Counted from the first letter of the stretch, positions 41,904-51,502 are shown. The stretch is 61,698 nt of DNA from Proteiniphilum sp. X52 (GCF_003712195.1 NZ_RDSD01000024.1:1-61698), one strand, 5' to 3'. Made by a program: numbers and translations. The notes: generated by a model not told the origin, from the letters alone.

Positions 41904-42731
41904 TTAGTAATATTTCCGGTACATCTGCCTGAATGCTGCTGTTGTTTTAAACCGGTCGAGCCAACTATTAAGACTGTCCAGCAGCACGGGAGAATCTTTT
42001 CGCACTGCCCAGGATTCCATTTGAGTGAAACTGATATCAGTCTCAATATCTATCTCCGGCAGGACCGTGGCCAGACGCAGGGCCATTTTCTCATCGCATA
42101 CCGTAAAGTCTATATCGCCCGACGCCACCATTATCACCAACTGTTCCGTTTCATAGGTGGTGTCTTCCACTATAAAAATAGTGTCTCCTATCTCATGGGA
42201 AAGATTCTTGAGCCGAAGGATAACAGGTGACTCCGCGGCTACATGGATGGTTTTCCCGGCCAAGTCAAGATGTTGGCGAATGGGCTCTATACGGTCGTTA
42301 TACTCCCGCTTCCGTTGTACCAGCACCTGCTTGTTCAGCGTGATAGGATGGGTAAAGGCAAAGGTGTCTTTCAATTGTATATTGACCGGGATATTACGGG
42401 CGACCAAGTCGTAGCGCATTGCCTGCAGCCCTTCCAGATTCTCATCAAGACTGTTCTCCAGAAAGAGATTCACTTTTATCCCCCATTCTTTCTCAAGAGC
42501 CAGAATCATCTCCCGCTGAAAACCCTGTAACGAATCTCCTGAAACATACAATCCGATACTATTGTAGTCTGTCACCACATTCAATTCATCAGATGCTATT
42601 ATCTCATGATAATCGCGCGGAGCCGGAAGAATGTTCCGGGAGGCTTTCATACCGGTCCTGAGCAGTATCATCACCACTACAGCGGCTATCAACAAAAGAA
42701 GATAGAGATATAAACGTTTTCGGGGCTGCAA
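41904..42731 (-). CDS. Periplasmic solute-binding protein, family 3 (MltF-like N-domain)
   Basis: 275 residues. An uncleaved membrane anchor (7-25, LYLYLLLLIAAVVVMILLR) precedes a type II periplasmic-binding fold: ELNVVTDYNSIGLYVSGDSLQGFQREMI, DLVARNIPVNIQLKDTFAFTHP, then AGKTIHVAAESPVILRL and DIDFTVCDEKMALRL. It ends right after the second lobe, so it lacks the lytic transglycosylase domain of MltF. It lies 11 bp from the porin gene on the same strand, an arrangement that suggests a shared function at the envelope (ligand unknown). Confidence 0.85.
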   Translation of the reverse strand: MQPRKRLYLYLLLLIAAVVVMILLRTGMKASRNILPAPRDYHEIIASDELNVVTDYNSIGLYVSGDSLQGFQREMILALEKEWGIKVNLFLENSLDENLEGLQAMRYDLVARNIPVNIQLKDTFAFTHPITLNKQVLVQRKREYNDRIEPIRQHLDLAGKTIHVAAESPVILRLKNLSHEIGDTIFIVEDTTYETEQLVIMVASGDIDFTVCDEKMALRLATVLPEIDIETDISFTQMESWAVRKDSPVLLDSLNSWLDRFKTTAAFRQMYRKYY

Positions 42732-42742
42732 ACTGTAAAAGA

Positions 42743-44848
42743 TTAATTATGTAAATTCACTGAAACGCCAAGCCTGAAGATAGCGGGGTTGACGGGATAC
42801 CCTGGCAATGAAAAATATTCTTTTGGATTCATGAACTGCGAGGCCACATTATAATACATCACATAAAAACGGGTCTGTTTCAGGTGCATGTTGGCATAGA
42901 CCGTTGCTATGGGATAATTGCCGATCTCTTTCTCCCGCTGATTGTAAAATTGCAACAACGCCGGCTCATAACCAGGTATATAATACTTTGTATGGTAATG
43001 CGCATCCACACCCAGTTGCAAGGTGAGCTCGTTCACAATTTTGGTCTTCAGATACATATTGGAATAAACGCTGAGATGAGGCACAGGGATTACTTCCTGA
43101 TTGCTCGAAGCCTGGTAAACCACCTGGTTATCCCAGTTGAATATGCCAAAACGCAGGTGCTGCTCTATACGCGCGGTCACCAGTTGCACATTACCGCCCT
43201 CCTGGGCAATCTGCCTCTCACTGTTATAATAAATGAAATTCTGCAGGTTCTCCACCCCTGCGCTTAACGTGGTGTTTGTAAACGGTATATGTAGCTTACC
43301 TCCGACATAGACCCTGCGAATATCACCAAAATTATGGTTCCAACGGAAATATTTTGAGTAATAATTCTCTTCGAGATATTTAGGTTTTAAATTTTTAATG
43401 TAGGCATGCGCGGAGAGGGTAGTCCGCTTTCCGGCAATATCAAAACCGGTCTCCACATCCCCCATCGCCCTGAATTCACCCAGGTTCGCTCCCAATACCC
43501 CCAGATCGGCGCGGATATTAAACAGGAGATTATCGCCCTGCTGTTTATTCAGCACACCTCCTATGGTAACGGCACTTTCCCGGTGCCGCGTCATTCCCGG
43601 CCCCACACTATCCTTCATGGAATAATTGCGCAGATCATGTTCCAGAAAAGCGGTCAGCCCGAATTTCACCCACTCTTTGAATCCTTCCCGCAGCCCCAGA
43701 GAAACAGTGTTCTTCACCGACGAGAAACGGATACTGTCATCCACGGCCTCCTCATAGAACCGATTGGGATAAAACTGGTCTATCCGGTGCATATACACGC
43801 CATCCACATTCACAAAGGCGGTATCATGCGACAGGAACCGCCGATATTGCTGGGTGAACTGCGATGAAAAACCTATACTCGCCACAGGAACAAACTGTCC
43901 CTGCCCTTTGTGTGACGAATCGGCCGGTGCCTCCACATACCCCAGATTGTACCTGCCTGACAAAAAGAAACGGTTATTGCGTAATGAGTTCCATGTATTG
44001 GTGAATTTCACCGGGATATCCCTCGACGTGAAATTCTGTTGAACGGAATCAGGATGCGTGATAAAGCGCTCATCCGTTATTCCACCGTTCTCGGCATTGA
44101 CCAGCGATCCAATATTCATGAAAGCATGGGCTTCAATCCTGTCGGAAAGGTAATTTCCAAAGAGTGAGAAATTATTATGCTTCACCGCTTGAGAGTTGTA
44201 ATAACCCCGGGCATTGATCAAATCGACGTCTAATCCCACATTCAGGCTTTTCCCGAAATTAGAGACCAATCGTGCTTCAAAGCGTTCCTCTCTGGTTTGT
44301 TTGGGAGCAGCACGGTTGTAACTCAATCTGGAATAGGGTACCCTTGTATTGACGAACAACACCTCTTCCGGATCTTTCAGATAGAGATAGTAAGCATTGT
44401 TGAATATAAACTGTTCGGTTTCCGGCCTGTCGGCAAAGATCTTCGAGAAAGCCGGCGATCCCAGTGGCGCCAAGAAGCCCATGGCTACCGATTGTCCGTC
44501 GGGAAGGATGCTCTGTTGGTAATTATGGAGTAATGTGTCCGAAACGGCAGGCAGACGGTTACCGGTACGGGCATCGATCTTCCAGATAGTCATTTGTGCC
44601 AGCCGGCGAAGCGAATCGGCCTCCGCCCCATGATCGTTTATCAGGTGATCGAGGTGCGACGCCTGTCGGGGCGACCTCGAATTCAACTTCTGGCCGTTAG
44701 GTTCCGGAATCTGCCGGGGAAGAAGATCCAGCGAATCAGGATTCGTCGTGATCTGCGATGAATCGGGCAGAATAACGCGTGCCTGCGAATAGGTGGCCGT
44801 CACGCAGAGAACACATGCCAGAAGGGATATGAACAACTTTTCTTTCAT
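42743..44848 (-). CDS. Putative outer-membrane porin (Porin_10 type)
   Basis: About 701 residues from the ATG at 44848 (another ATG 9 bp earlier). Signal peptide ending TATYSQA. A short linker is followed by a long beta-barrel with alternating strands: FIFNNAYYLYLKDPEEVLFVNTRVPYSRLSYN, FFLSGRYNLGYVEAPAD, LSAGVENLQNFIYYN, ending FRLGVSVNLHN. It has no TonB plug. This is the Bacteroidota putative-porin family, probably a passive channel. First gene of a two-gene unit with the solute-binding protein. Confidence 0.88.
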   Translation of the reverse strand: MKEKLFISLLACVLCVTATYSQARVILPDSSQITTNPDSLDLLPRQIPEPNGQKLNSRSPRQASHLDHLINDHGAEADSLRRLAQMTIWKIDARTGNRLPAVSDTLLHNYQQSILPDGQSVAMGFLAPLGSPAFSKIFADRPETEQFIFNNAYYLYLKDPEEVLFVNTRVPYSRLSYNRAAPKQTREERFEARLVSNFGKSLNVGLDVDLINARGYYNSQAVKHNNFSLFGNYLSDRIEAHAFMNIGSLVNAENGGITDERFITHPDSVQQNFTSRDIPVKFTNTWNSLRNNRFFLSGRYNLGYVEAPADSSHKGQGQFVPVASIGFSSQFTQQYRRFLSHDTAFVNVDGVYMHRIDQFYPNRFYEEAVDDSIRFSSVKNTVSLGLREGFKEWVKFGLTAFLEHDLRNYSMKDSVGPGMTRHRESAVTIGGVLNKQQGDNLLFNIRADLGVLGANLGEFRAMGDVETGFDIAGKRTTLSAHAYIKNLKPKYLEENYYSKYFRWNHNFGDIRRVYVGGKLHIPFTNTTLSAGVENLQNFIYYNSERQIAQEGGNVQLVTARIEQHLRFGIFNWDNQVVYQASSNQEVIPVPHLSVYSNMYLKTKIVNELTLQLGVDAHYHTKYYIPGYEPALLQFYNQREKEIGNYPIATVYANMHLKQTRFYVMYYNVASQFMNPKEYFSLPGYPVNPAIFRLGVSVNLHN

Positions 44849-45137
44849 CGGATGCAAATATAAATATAGTGAAAGCCGAGAGAAACGCCAAACTTGTCTG
44901 CATTTCCAAGGCGCATCCTATATTATGCAAATCTACATAAAAAATTGCCATCCCCCGATAATCGAGCCCGCTTTTCTCTCATTTTTGAGTTTTTTTAGGA
45001 TGAAATACGACCCAAGGATCGCGCCTCCAATCTCACTTGTCGACCATCCCATTACGTTTATTTCACATACTCCGACACAGGATGGGCATCTGTTTAAAAA
45101 AATACTCCTTATTATGGATTGTTTTCAATAATTTCAT

Positions 45138-45145
45138 TATCTTTG
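45138..45145 (+). promoter_or_regulatory. his operon -7 box (TATCTTTG)
   Basis: TATCTTTG matches TAnnTTTG; TTG at 45119-45121 sits at the -33 distance. The box lies 20 bp before the leader-peptide ATG. Confidence 0.65.
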
Positions 45146-45164
45146 TCCCATCAAAATAATAAAA

Positions 45165-45221
45165 ATGAAAGCAAACTTGTTCCATCATCATCATTTTCAC
45201 ACTTGCAATCAGGCGAGTTGA
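45165..45221 (+). CDS. hisL: Histidine operon leader peptide
   Basis: 18 codons, MKANLFHHHHFHTCNQAS, with five His in a stretch of six residues (45183-45200). It is the sensor of a transcription attenuator: when charged tRNA-His is scarce the ribosome stalls on these codons. The last codons (CAGGCGAGTT, 45210-45219) double as the antiterminator arm. A terminator follows at 45258, then hisG at 45342. Confidence 0.88.
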   Translation: MKANLFHHHHFHTCNQAS

Positions 45222-45293
45222 GGTTGGTATGTACGAACAGAAAAAGCATATATGCATAAACCCGTCTGAAGGAACTCAGGCGGGTTTTTGTTT
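45210..45293 (+). promoter_or_regulatory. his attenuator: antiterminator arm and terminator
   Basis: Terminator: AAACCCGTCTGA (45258-45269) pairs with TCAGGCGGGTTT (45276-45287), loop of 6 nt, followed by TTG TTT. The 5' arm can instead pair with CAGGCGAGTT (45210-45219) at the end of the leader peptide, whose sequence nearly copies the terminator's 3' arm. A ribosome finishing the peptide covers 45210-45219 and lets the terminator form; one stalled at the His codons leaves it free. A GCATATATGC palindrome (45246-45255) lies between. Confidence 0.8.
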
Positions 45294-45341
45294 AACATTC
45301 AATCGGACCCATCCGGGCCGATTGAGTAAAGTGACTAAAAA

Positions 45342-46199
45342 ATGGAAACAATCAAAATCGCTATTCAAAAAAGCGGACGGTTAAGCGAAAAATCCCTCGA
45401 CCTGCTCACCGAGTGCGGCATCAATGTCTCCAACGGCAACCGCAAACTGAGAACGGAAGCACACAACTTTCCTATGGAGATCCTCTTCCTGCGGGATGAC
45501 GATATCCCGCAATATGTGGAACAAGGTGTGGCAGATATCGGTATCCTGGGGCAAAACGAGGTATGGGAAAAAGAAAAGGATGTAATAGAGATCGAAAAAC
45601 TGGGTTTCGGAAACTGCCGCCTTTCTCTCGCCATCCCGAAAGATGAAGTTTACACCGGACTCGATTATTTCAATGGCAAGCGAATAGCGACAAGCTATCC
45701 CAGGATACTGAAAAAATTTTTCCGGGAGAAAGGAATGGATGTGAAGATTGAAGAACTGGGGGGAAGTGTGGAGATTGCTACCGGAATCGGCCTTGCCGAC
45801 GCCATCTTCGACATAGTAAGTACCGGAAGTACCCTCATCATGAACGGGTTGAAAGAAGCCGAAGCCATCATCAAAAGCCAGGCTGTGCTCATTGGCAACA
45901 AAAACCTTTCGACTGCCAAAACCGAACTGCTGGAGCGGTTGTTATTCCGTATAAAGGCTTACAAAAACGGACGCGATAAAAAATACGTCTTGCTTAATGC
46001 ACCCAACGGGATCATCCCCGATATTGTGAAATTATTGCCCGGCATGCGTTCTCCCAGTATCCTTCCGCTGGCCGACAAAGGTTGGAGCAGTGTCCACTCC
46101 GTGATTCATGACGACGATTTCTGGGAAATCATCGATGAACTAAAGCGCCTGGGTGCCGAAGGAATCCTTGTAGTGCCCATTGAGAAGATGATCCTCTGA
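45342..46199 (+). CDS. hisG: ATP phosphoribosyltransferase, long form
   Basis: 285 residues, the HisG-long length, with its own C-terminal ACT-like regulatory domain (~215-285, APNGIIPDIVKLLPGMRSPSILPL). It catalyses the first step of histidine synthesis, ATP plus PRPP to phosphoribosyl-ATP, and is the feedback-inhibited step. Visible motifs: IAIQKSGRLSEKSLDLL, RDDDIPQYVEQGVADIGILG, and the PRPP-binding block DIVSTGSTLIMNGLKEAE. First structural gene after the attenuator. Confidence 0.96.
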   Translation: METIKIAIQKSGRLSEKSLDLLTECGINVSNGNRKLRTEAHNFPMEILFLRDDDIPQYVEQGVADIGILGQNEVWEKEKDVIEIEKLGFGNCRLSLAIPKDEVYTGLDYFNGKRIATSYPRILKKFFREKGMDVKIEELGGSVEIATGIGLADAIFDIVSTGSTLIMNGLKEAEAIIKSQAVLIGNKNLSTAKTELLERLLFRIKAYKNGRDKKYVLLNAPNGIIPDIVKLLPGMRSPSILPLADKGWSSVHSVIHDDDFWEIIDELKRLGAEGILVVPIEKMIL

Positions 46200-46273
46200 A
46201 TTGATGTGATAATTCGATGATGTGACGATGTGCCAATTGATCTTCAAATCAATAAATCAGTAAATCAGTTATA

Positions 46274-47800
46274 ATGAAAACCATTTCAAACCCTTCGCAA
46301 AGCAAAAGGAAGAAACTGGCCGAACGCCCTATGATCAGGCAGCGGAAGTTGATGAATATTGTGGAAAAGATATTTTACAATATCCATCGAAAAGGAGATA
46401 AGGCAGTGCTCACCTATAGCCGTCAATTCGACTGGCCTGCCCAGGAGACATTGGAAGTGGATCGTGAGACCATTGAACAGGCGGCGGGATTAGTGCCCGA
46501 ACGGCTAAAACAGGCTATCGCAATGGCACGAAAGAATATAGAAACCTTTCACCGTTCACAGCAGGAAGAGACACGCAAAGTGGAGACCGCTCCCGGCGTG
46601 TTCTGCTGGCGTGAATCGCGTCCAATCTCCCGGATAGGCATTTATGTGCCCGGCGGCACTGCCCCGCTCTTTTCCACCGTGCTGATGCTCACGGTACCTG
46701 CAAAAATCGCTGGATGCGGCGAAATAATATTATGCACGCCCCCTGACGAGGAAGGGAAAATCCATCCCGCCATACTCTATGCCGCCGCGCTGACGGGAGT
46801 GACGAAAATATTTGCTGTAGGAGGGATCCAGGCTATCGGAGCAATGGCTTTCGGCACGGAGAGTATTCCAAAGGTTGATAAACTATTCGGCCCGGGCAAC
46901 CAGTACGTAATGGCTGCCAAACGGTCTGCCCAGTATTATGGCACGGCTATCGATATGCCAGCCGGGCCGAGTGAACTTCTGGTCATTGCCGACCACACTT
47001 CCAACCCGGCATTCGTGGCTGCAGACCTATTGTCACAAGCTGAACACGGACCAGATAGCCAGGTGATCCTGCTTTCAGACAATAAAAAGGTGATCAAGGC
47101 GGTCAATAAAGAGCTTGATGTACAGCTGGAAAACCTGCCCAGGAAAGAAATCGCGTCACGGGCTCTTAAAAACAGCAAGGCTATTCTCTTCAAAGATTTG
47201 GATGAATGTATCGACTTCAGTAATTTCTATGCTCCGGAACACCTTATCCTGGCTACCGAAAATCCGGTACTATTAAGCCGGGATGTCACCACAGCCGGTT
47301 CCGTATTCCTCGGACATTATAGTTGTGAGAGCGCCGGCGATTATGCCAGCGGAACCAATCACACCCTCCCCACAAGCGGACATGCGGCGGCTTACAGTGG
47401 TGTATCACTCGACAGTTTCGTGAAAAAGATCACCTTCCAACAACTTACCGAAGAGGGAGTGACAAGCATCGGCAATACAGTGGAGATCATGGCTGAAGAG
47501 GAACAACTCATCGCCCACAAGAATGCCATGACTCTTCGTCTGGGAGCGGTGAAGGCAAGGCAGATAACGCTGACAGGTTACACGCAGGAGCAGGAAAAAG
47601 AACAGGAACAGGAACAAGGACAGGAACAAGGACAGGGACAAGGACAGGGACAAGGACAAGGACAGGGACAAGAACAGGGACAAGAACAAAAACAAGAAAT
47701 ACAACAAGAGGAATCTCAAGCATCCTCACAATCAGAGTGGTACGATGCCGAAGAGCTGACTCAAAAAGAACACCAAGAAGACGAAAATGGAGAAATTTGA
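46274..47800 (+). CDS. hisD: Histidinol dehydrogenase with Q/E/G repeat tail
   Basis: 508 residues; the catalytic part ends near 434, the usual HisD length. It oxidises histidinol to histidine in two NAD-dependent steps. Family motifs: IGIYVPGGTAPLFSTVLM, DMPAGPSELLVIAD, the zinc/catalytic residues in SQAEHGPDSQ, FYAPEHLIL, AGDYASGTNHTLPTSG and EEQLIAHKNAMTLRL. Then comes an odd 70-residue tail: about 40 residues of QEQ/GQG repeats encoded by CAGGAA/CAAGGA/CAGGGA hexamers (47583-47700), then an acidic stretch ending ENGEI. The tail's stop overlaps the hisC start by 14 bp. Confidence 0.95.
   Translation: MKTISNPSQSKRKKLAERPMIRQRKLMNIVEKIFYNIHRKGDKAVLTYSRQFDWPAQETLEVDRETIEQAAGLVPERLKQAIAMARKNIETFHRSQQEETRKVETAPGVFCWRESRPISRIGIYVPGGTAPLFSTVLMLTVPAKIAGCGEIILCTPPDEEGKIHPAILYAAALTGVTKIFAVGGIQAIGAMAFGTESIPKVDKLFGPGNQYVMAAKRSAQYYGTAIDMPAGPSELLVIADHTSNPAFVAADLLSQAEHGPDSQVILLSDNKKVIKAVNKELDVQLENLPRKEIASRALKNSKAILFKDLDECIDFSNFYAPEHLILATENPVLLSRDVTTAGSVFLGHYSCESAGDYASGTNHTLPTSGHAAAYSGVSLDSFVKKITFQQLTEEGVTSIGNTVEIMAEEEQLIAHKNAMTLRLGAVKARQITLTGYTQEQEKEQEQEQGQEQGQGQGQGQGQGQGQEQGQEQKQEIQQEESQASSQSEWYDAEELTQKEHQEDENGEI
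47583..47700 (+). repeat. Hexanucleotide microsatellite inside hisD
   Basis: About 20 units of CARGRA type (CAGGAA, CAAGGA, CAGGGA). A period of six keeps the frame when units are gained or lost. Confidence 0.9.
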
Positions 47801-48803
47801 TCTGGAATCGCTGGTACGCCCCAATATCCGGGCATTAGACCCCTACTCCAGCGCGCGAGATGAATTCACGGGTGATGAGGGTATCTTCCTCGATGCTAAC
47901 GAAAACCCGTTCGGACAAAGGAATCGTTATCCCGACCCTCATCAGCGCCTGTTAAAAAAAGCCCTCTCCGAAAGAAAACAGATCCCGGTGGAGAACATCT
48001 TCATCGGGAACGGCAGCGATGAGGCAATCGACCTGGTTTACCGTATCTTCTGCGAACCGCGACAAGATCGTGTAATCATCTGTCCCCCTACTTACGGCAT
48101 GTATGAGGTATCAGCCAATATCAACAACGTGGAAGTGCTCCGGGTGCCGCTGACCGATCAATTCAAATTGGACATCGACAAAATACTATCCCTTCAGGCA
48201 CGATGTATCTTCGTCTGCTCACCCAATAATCCCACAGGGAACAGTCTTCAAAATGTGGAACGGCTGCTTCAGGAGTTCCGGGGCATCGTGGTAGTCGATG
48301 AGGCCTATATCGACTTCAGCGGCGGTAACAGCTTTCTAGAAAAATTGCCCGATTATCCCAATCTGATTGTGATGCAGACTTTCAGTAAGGCATGGGGATT
48401 GGCTGGGGCACGTGTAGGCGTAGCCTATGCAAGCGCTGAGATCATCTCATTGATGGACAAAACAAAACCTCCCTACAATGTAAGTTCACTGAATCAGGCG
48501 GAAGCGCTCAGGGCGTTATCTAATCCTCTTGAATTTGAGCGGCAACTCTCCATCATTCTGGAGCAACGCGCATTGCTGGAAAAAGAGTTGAAAGGTTTGT
48601 CCGTGGTACATCATGTCTATCCTTCCGATGCCAATTTCCTGCTGGTAGAAGTGACGGAAGCCAATGAGATTTATCGATATCTGGTCGGGAAAAAGGTGAT
48701 TGTCAGAAACCGCAGTGCTGTCATCCGCAATTGTCTCCGTATCACGGTCGGCACACCGGAAGAAAACCGGATGCTGATAAGCGAATTGAAAAATTATAAT
48801 TAA
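47787..48803 (+). CDS. hisC: Histidinol-phosphate aminotransferase
   Basis: 338 residues. PLP enzyme (fold type I) that converts imidazole-acetol phosphate to histidinol phosphate. The PLP lysine is in TFSKAWGLAGARVG near residue 205; upstream are DANENPFG, CSPNNPTGN and DEAYIDFSG. It overlaps the hisD tail, so its translation is probably coupled to it. Confidence 0.95.
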   Translation: MEKFDLESLVRPNIRALDPYSSARDEFTGDEGIFLDANENPFGQRNRYPDPHQRLLKKALSERKQIPVENIFIGNGSDEAIDLVYRIFCEPRQDRVIICPPTYGMYEVSANINNVEVLRVPLTDQFKLDIDKILSLQARCIFVCSPNNPTGNSLQNVERLLQEFRGIVVVDEAYIDFSGGNSFLEKLPDYPNLIVMQTFSKAWGLAGARVGVAYASAEIISLMDKTKPPYNVSSLNQAEALRALSNPLEFERQLSIILEQRALLEKELKGLSVVHHVYPSDANFLLVEVTEANEIYRYLVGKKVIVRNRSAVIRNCLRITVGTPEENRMLISELKNYN

Positions 48804-48810
48804 GAATGGA

Positions 48811-48905
48811 GAATTATTAAGTTCTAAGTTCTAAGTTCCAAGTTCTCAGTTCCAAGTTCTCAGTTCTCAGTTCTCAGTTCTAAATTCTAAATTCTAAATT
48901 CTAAG
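48811..48905. repeat. Degenerate short-period repeat (AAGTTCT/AAATTCT phrases)
   Basis: About ten units of a 9-base phrase GTTCTAAGT / GTTCTCAGT / ATTCTAAAT fill the hisC-hisB spacer. No gene. Confidence 0.85.
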
Positions 48906-48915
48906 TGCAAAATAT

Positions 48916-50004
48916 ATGAAAAAAGTATTATTTATCGACCGTGACGGGACGTTGATCATAGAACCTGAGGATCAACAGATCGACAATCTGGAAAAACTGG
49001 AATTTTATCCGAAGGTATTCCGGAACCTCTCCCGTATCGCCGGCGAATTGGAATACGAATTGGTGATGGTTACCAACCAGGATGGGTTGGGTACTCCCTC
49101 ATTTCCCGAAGAGGCTTTCTGGCCGGTACAGGACAAAGTCATCAAGGCTTTTGAAAATGAGGGAGTACATTTCAGTGAAGTACTGATCGACCGGTCTTTT
49201 CCCCACGAGAACCTACCCACCCGAAAGCCCGGCACCGGTATGCTCACCCATTATATGAGAGGAGGATACGATCTGGAGCATTCTTATGTAATCGGAGACC
49301 GGCTAACAGATGTACAACTGGCCCAAAACATGAAGTGTAAATCTATCTTACTGAATAATGATTCATATCCGGGAGTCACACTCCATACTACGGACTGGGG
49401 AGAGATCTATCAGTTTCTGAAAGAGGAGCCACGCAGAGGGAAAGTACACAGAAAGACATCCGAGACCGACATCTTCGTCGAGGTGAACCTTGACGGCAAA
49501 GGGGAAAGCGATATATCAACCGGACTGGGATTCTTCGACCATATGCTTCACCAGATCTCCCGCCACGGCAATATCGACCTTGCCATTCGCGTCAAAGGTG
49601 ACCTGCAGGTGGATGAGCATCACACGGTAGAAGATACGGGAATCGCCCTGGGGGAAGCTTTTACACAGGCGTTGGGAAAAAAGAAGGGAGTGGAACGGTA
49701 TGGTTTCCTGTTACCGATGGATGATTGTCTGGCACAAGTGGCCATTGATTTCGGAGGACGCCCCTGGTTAGTATGGGAAGCGGAATTTCAACGCGAATTC
49801 TTGGGTGATCTTCCCACGGAAATGTTCATGCACTTCTTCAAATCGTTCAGTGACAACGCCCGCTGCAATCTCAATATTAAAGCGGAAGGCGACAATGAGC
49901 ATCACAAGATCGAATCTATATTTAAAGCCTTTGCCCGGGCAATAAAGATGGCAGTAAAGCGAGATGGAACAGAAGGTGTGCCCAGCACGAAAGGAACACT
50001 GTAG
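48916..50004 (+). CDS. hisB: Bifunctional histidinol-phosphatase / imidazoleglycerol-phosphate dehydratase
   Basis: 362 residues, fused form as in enterobacteria. Residues 1-165: HAD phosphatase with FIDRDGTLI (nucleophile D8, D10), VTNQD and RKPGTGM, plus [11 protein letters not shown]. Residues ~175-362: dehydratase with [32 protein letters not shown] and [20 protein letters not shown], the paired metal-binding His/Glu motifs. It catalyses steps 6 and 8 of the pathway. Separated from hisC by phrase repeats but on the same strand. Confidence 0.96.
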   Translation: MKKVLFIDRDGTLIIEPEDQQIDNLEKLEFYPKVFRNLSRIAGELEYELVMVTNQDGLGTPSFPEEAFWPVQDKVIKAFENEGVHFSEVLIDRSFPHENLPTRKPGTGMLTHYMRGGYDLEHSYVIGDRLTDVQLAQNMKCKSILLNNDSYPGVTLHTTDWGEIYQFLKEEPRRGKVHRKTSETDIFVEVNLDGKGESDISTGLGFFDHMLHQISRHGNIDLAIRVKGDLQVDEHHTVEDTGIALGEAFTQALGKKKGVERYGFLLPMDDCLAQVAIDFGGRPWLVWEAEFQREFLGDLPTEMFMHFFKSFSDNARCNLNIKAEGDNEHHKIESIFKAFARAIKMAVKRDGTEGVPSTKGTL

Positions 50005-50010
50005 TGGATG

Positions 50011-50100
50011 TGATGATGGATTGGTTTGTGAATGGGGTGACGAGATGGCGGGGTGACGAGATGGTGATAAAATCTGAATTGAATCAACGTCAGGTGGAGT
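50011..50100. repeat. Phrase-like repeat in hisB-hisH spacer
   Basis: Repeats of GGGGTGACGAGATGG and GTGATGATGG type; no gene or clear terminator. Confidence 0.6.
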
Positions 50101-50147
50101 CAAGATCAATATAATAATATAAATTTTGAATTTGAAATAATTCAACA

Positions 50148-50732
50148 ATGATAGCGATAATCAAATACAACGCTGGCAATATCACATCGGTCAAAAATGC
50201 GGTCGAACGGCTGGGTTATGAGTGTCAGGTGACCGATGATATGGATGCAATTCTATCTGCTGGGAAAGTCATCTTCCCGGGTGTGGGAGAAGCAAAATCA
50301 GCAATGAATCATTTGGAGAGTAAAGGATTAGATAAAATTATTCCATCTTTGGTTCAACCCACATTGGGTGTTTGCCTTGGGCTTCAACTGATGTGCCGGC
50401 ATTCGGAAGAGGGTGATAGAAAGTGCCTTGGCATCTTCGATGCGAAAGTGAAAAAATTCCCCGCAACGGATATTGTCCCCCACATGGGATGGAACAATCT
50501 GGAGGTCGGGGTTAATCCACTTTTCAACGGTTTCGGTGAAGATGATACCGTTTATTTCGTGCATGGCTATTATGCGGAAATATGTCCCCAAACTATTGCC
50601 CGCTGCGACTATGTCTTGCCCTTCAGCGCCGCAATGCAAAGAGACAATTTTTATGCCACACAGTTCCATCCTGAAAAATCGGGTGACGTGGGCGAAAAGA
50701 TCCTGAAGAATTTTCTGGACCTATCACGCTAA
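50148..50732 (+). CDS. hisH: Imidazole glycerol phosphate synthase, glutaminase subunit
   Basis: 194 residues. Class I glutamine amidotransferase that feeds ammonia to HisF. Oxyanion strand FPGVGEAKSAM, nucleophile Cys in GVCLGLQLMC near residue 79, and the His-Glu pair in ATQFHPEKSGDVG near 178. NAGNITSVKNAVERLG at the start is the HisH signature. Confidence 0.96.
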   Translation: MIAIIKYNAGNITSVKNAVERLGYECQVTDDMDAILSAGKVIFPGVGEAKSAMNHLESKGLDKIIPSLVQPTLGVCLGLQLMCRHSEEGDRKCLGIFDAKVKKFPATDIVPHMGWNNLEVGVNPLFNGFGEDDTVYFVHGYYAEICPQTIARCDYVLPFSAAMQRDNFYATQFHPEKSGDVGEKILKNFLDLSR

Positions 50733-50782
50733 TGTGCCAATATGAATAATGTGAATCAATGTGCCAGTATGAAAATCGAAAA

Positions 50783-51502
50783 ATGAGAATTATTCCAGCC
50801 ATAGATATTATCGGCGGCAAGTGTGTACGCCTCACCAAAGGCGATTATAACACACAGAAGATATATAACGACGATCCGCTCGAAGTAGCCAAAAAATTTG
50901 AAGCGAACGGTATCCGATACCTGCATGTGGTGGATCTCGACGGCGCCCGCTCGAAGCATATTGTCAATCATAAGATTTTACACGATATCGCCTCGAAAAC
51001 CTCGTTGAGAGTTGATTTTGGCGGTGGCATCAAATCAGATGAAGACATCCGTATTGCTTTCGAGAATGGAGCGTCACAGATTACCGGTGGAAGTGTCGCG
51101 GTACAGCAACCTGACACTTTCCGTCAATGGCTCGGCACCTACGGGCCGGAAAAGATTATTCTTGGCGCCGACAGCAACCATCGGAAAATAGCGACACACG
51201 GTTGGATGCAACAATCGGAACTGGAGGTGGTCGATTTTATTTCTGATCACGCAAAGAAAGGTATCGTCTATGTCATCTGCACTGATATTCAGAAAGACGG
51301 CATGCTACAGGGTACCTCCAACGAATTATACCGAGAGATCATCGAAAAAACCGGCGTGAAACTGATTGCCAGTGGAGGCGTTTCTTCAATCGACGATCTG
51401 CAGGTATTGAAGCAGCTTGGTTGCGACGGGGCAATCATAGGAAAAGCGTTCTACGAGGGAAAAATCACTTTTCGTGAATTGCGGGAGTTTATTAGTGGAT
51501 AA
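50783..51502 (+). CDS. hisA: ProFAR isomerase
   Basis: 239 residues from ATG 50783 ([18 protein letters not shown]); an in-frame ATG 24 bp earlier lies in spacer sequence. TIM barrel with the first catalytic Asp in PAIDI and the second in CTDIQKDGM, phosphate-binding VDFGGGIKS and [11 protein letters not shown]. Isomerises ProFAR to PRFAR. Confidence 0.96.
   Translation: MRIIPAIDIIGGKCVRLTKGDYNTQKIYNDDPLEVAKKFEANGIRYLHVVDLDGARSKHIVNHKILHDIASKTSLRVDFGGGIKSDEDIRIAFENGASQITGGSVAVQQPDTFRQWLGTYGPEKIILGADSNHRKIATHGWMQQSELEVVDFISDHAKKGIVYVICTDIQKDGMLQGTSNELYREIIEKTGVKLIASGGVSSIDDLQVLKQLGCDGAIIGKAFYEGKITFRELREFISG

Noticed and set aside
45063-45257. 64-codon minus-strand frame across the his leader
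   Set aside because: It lies antisense to the leader peptide and promoter, which together form a coherent attenuator.
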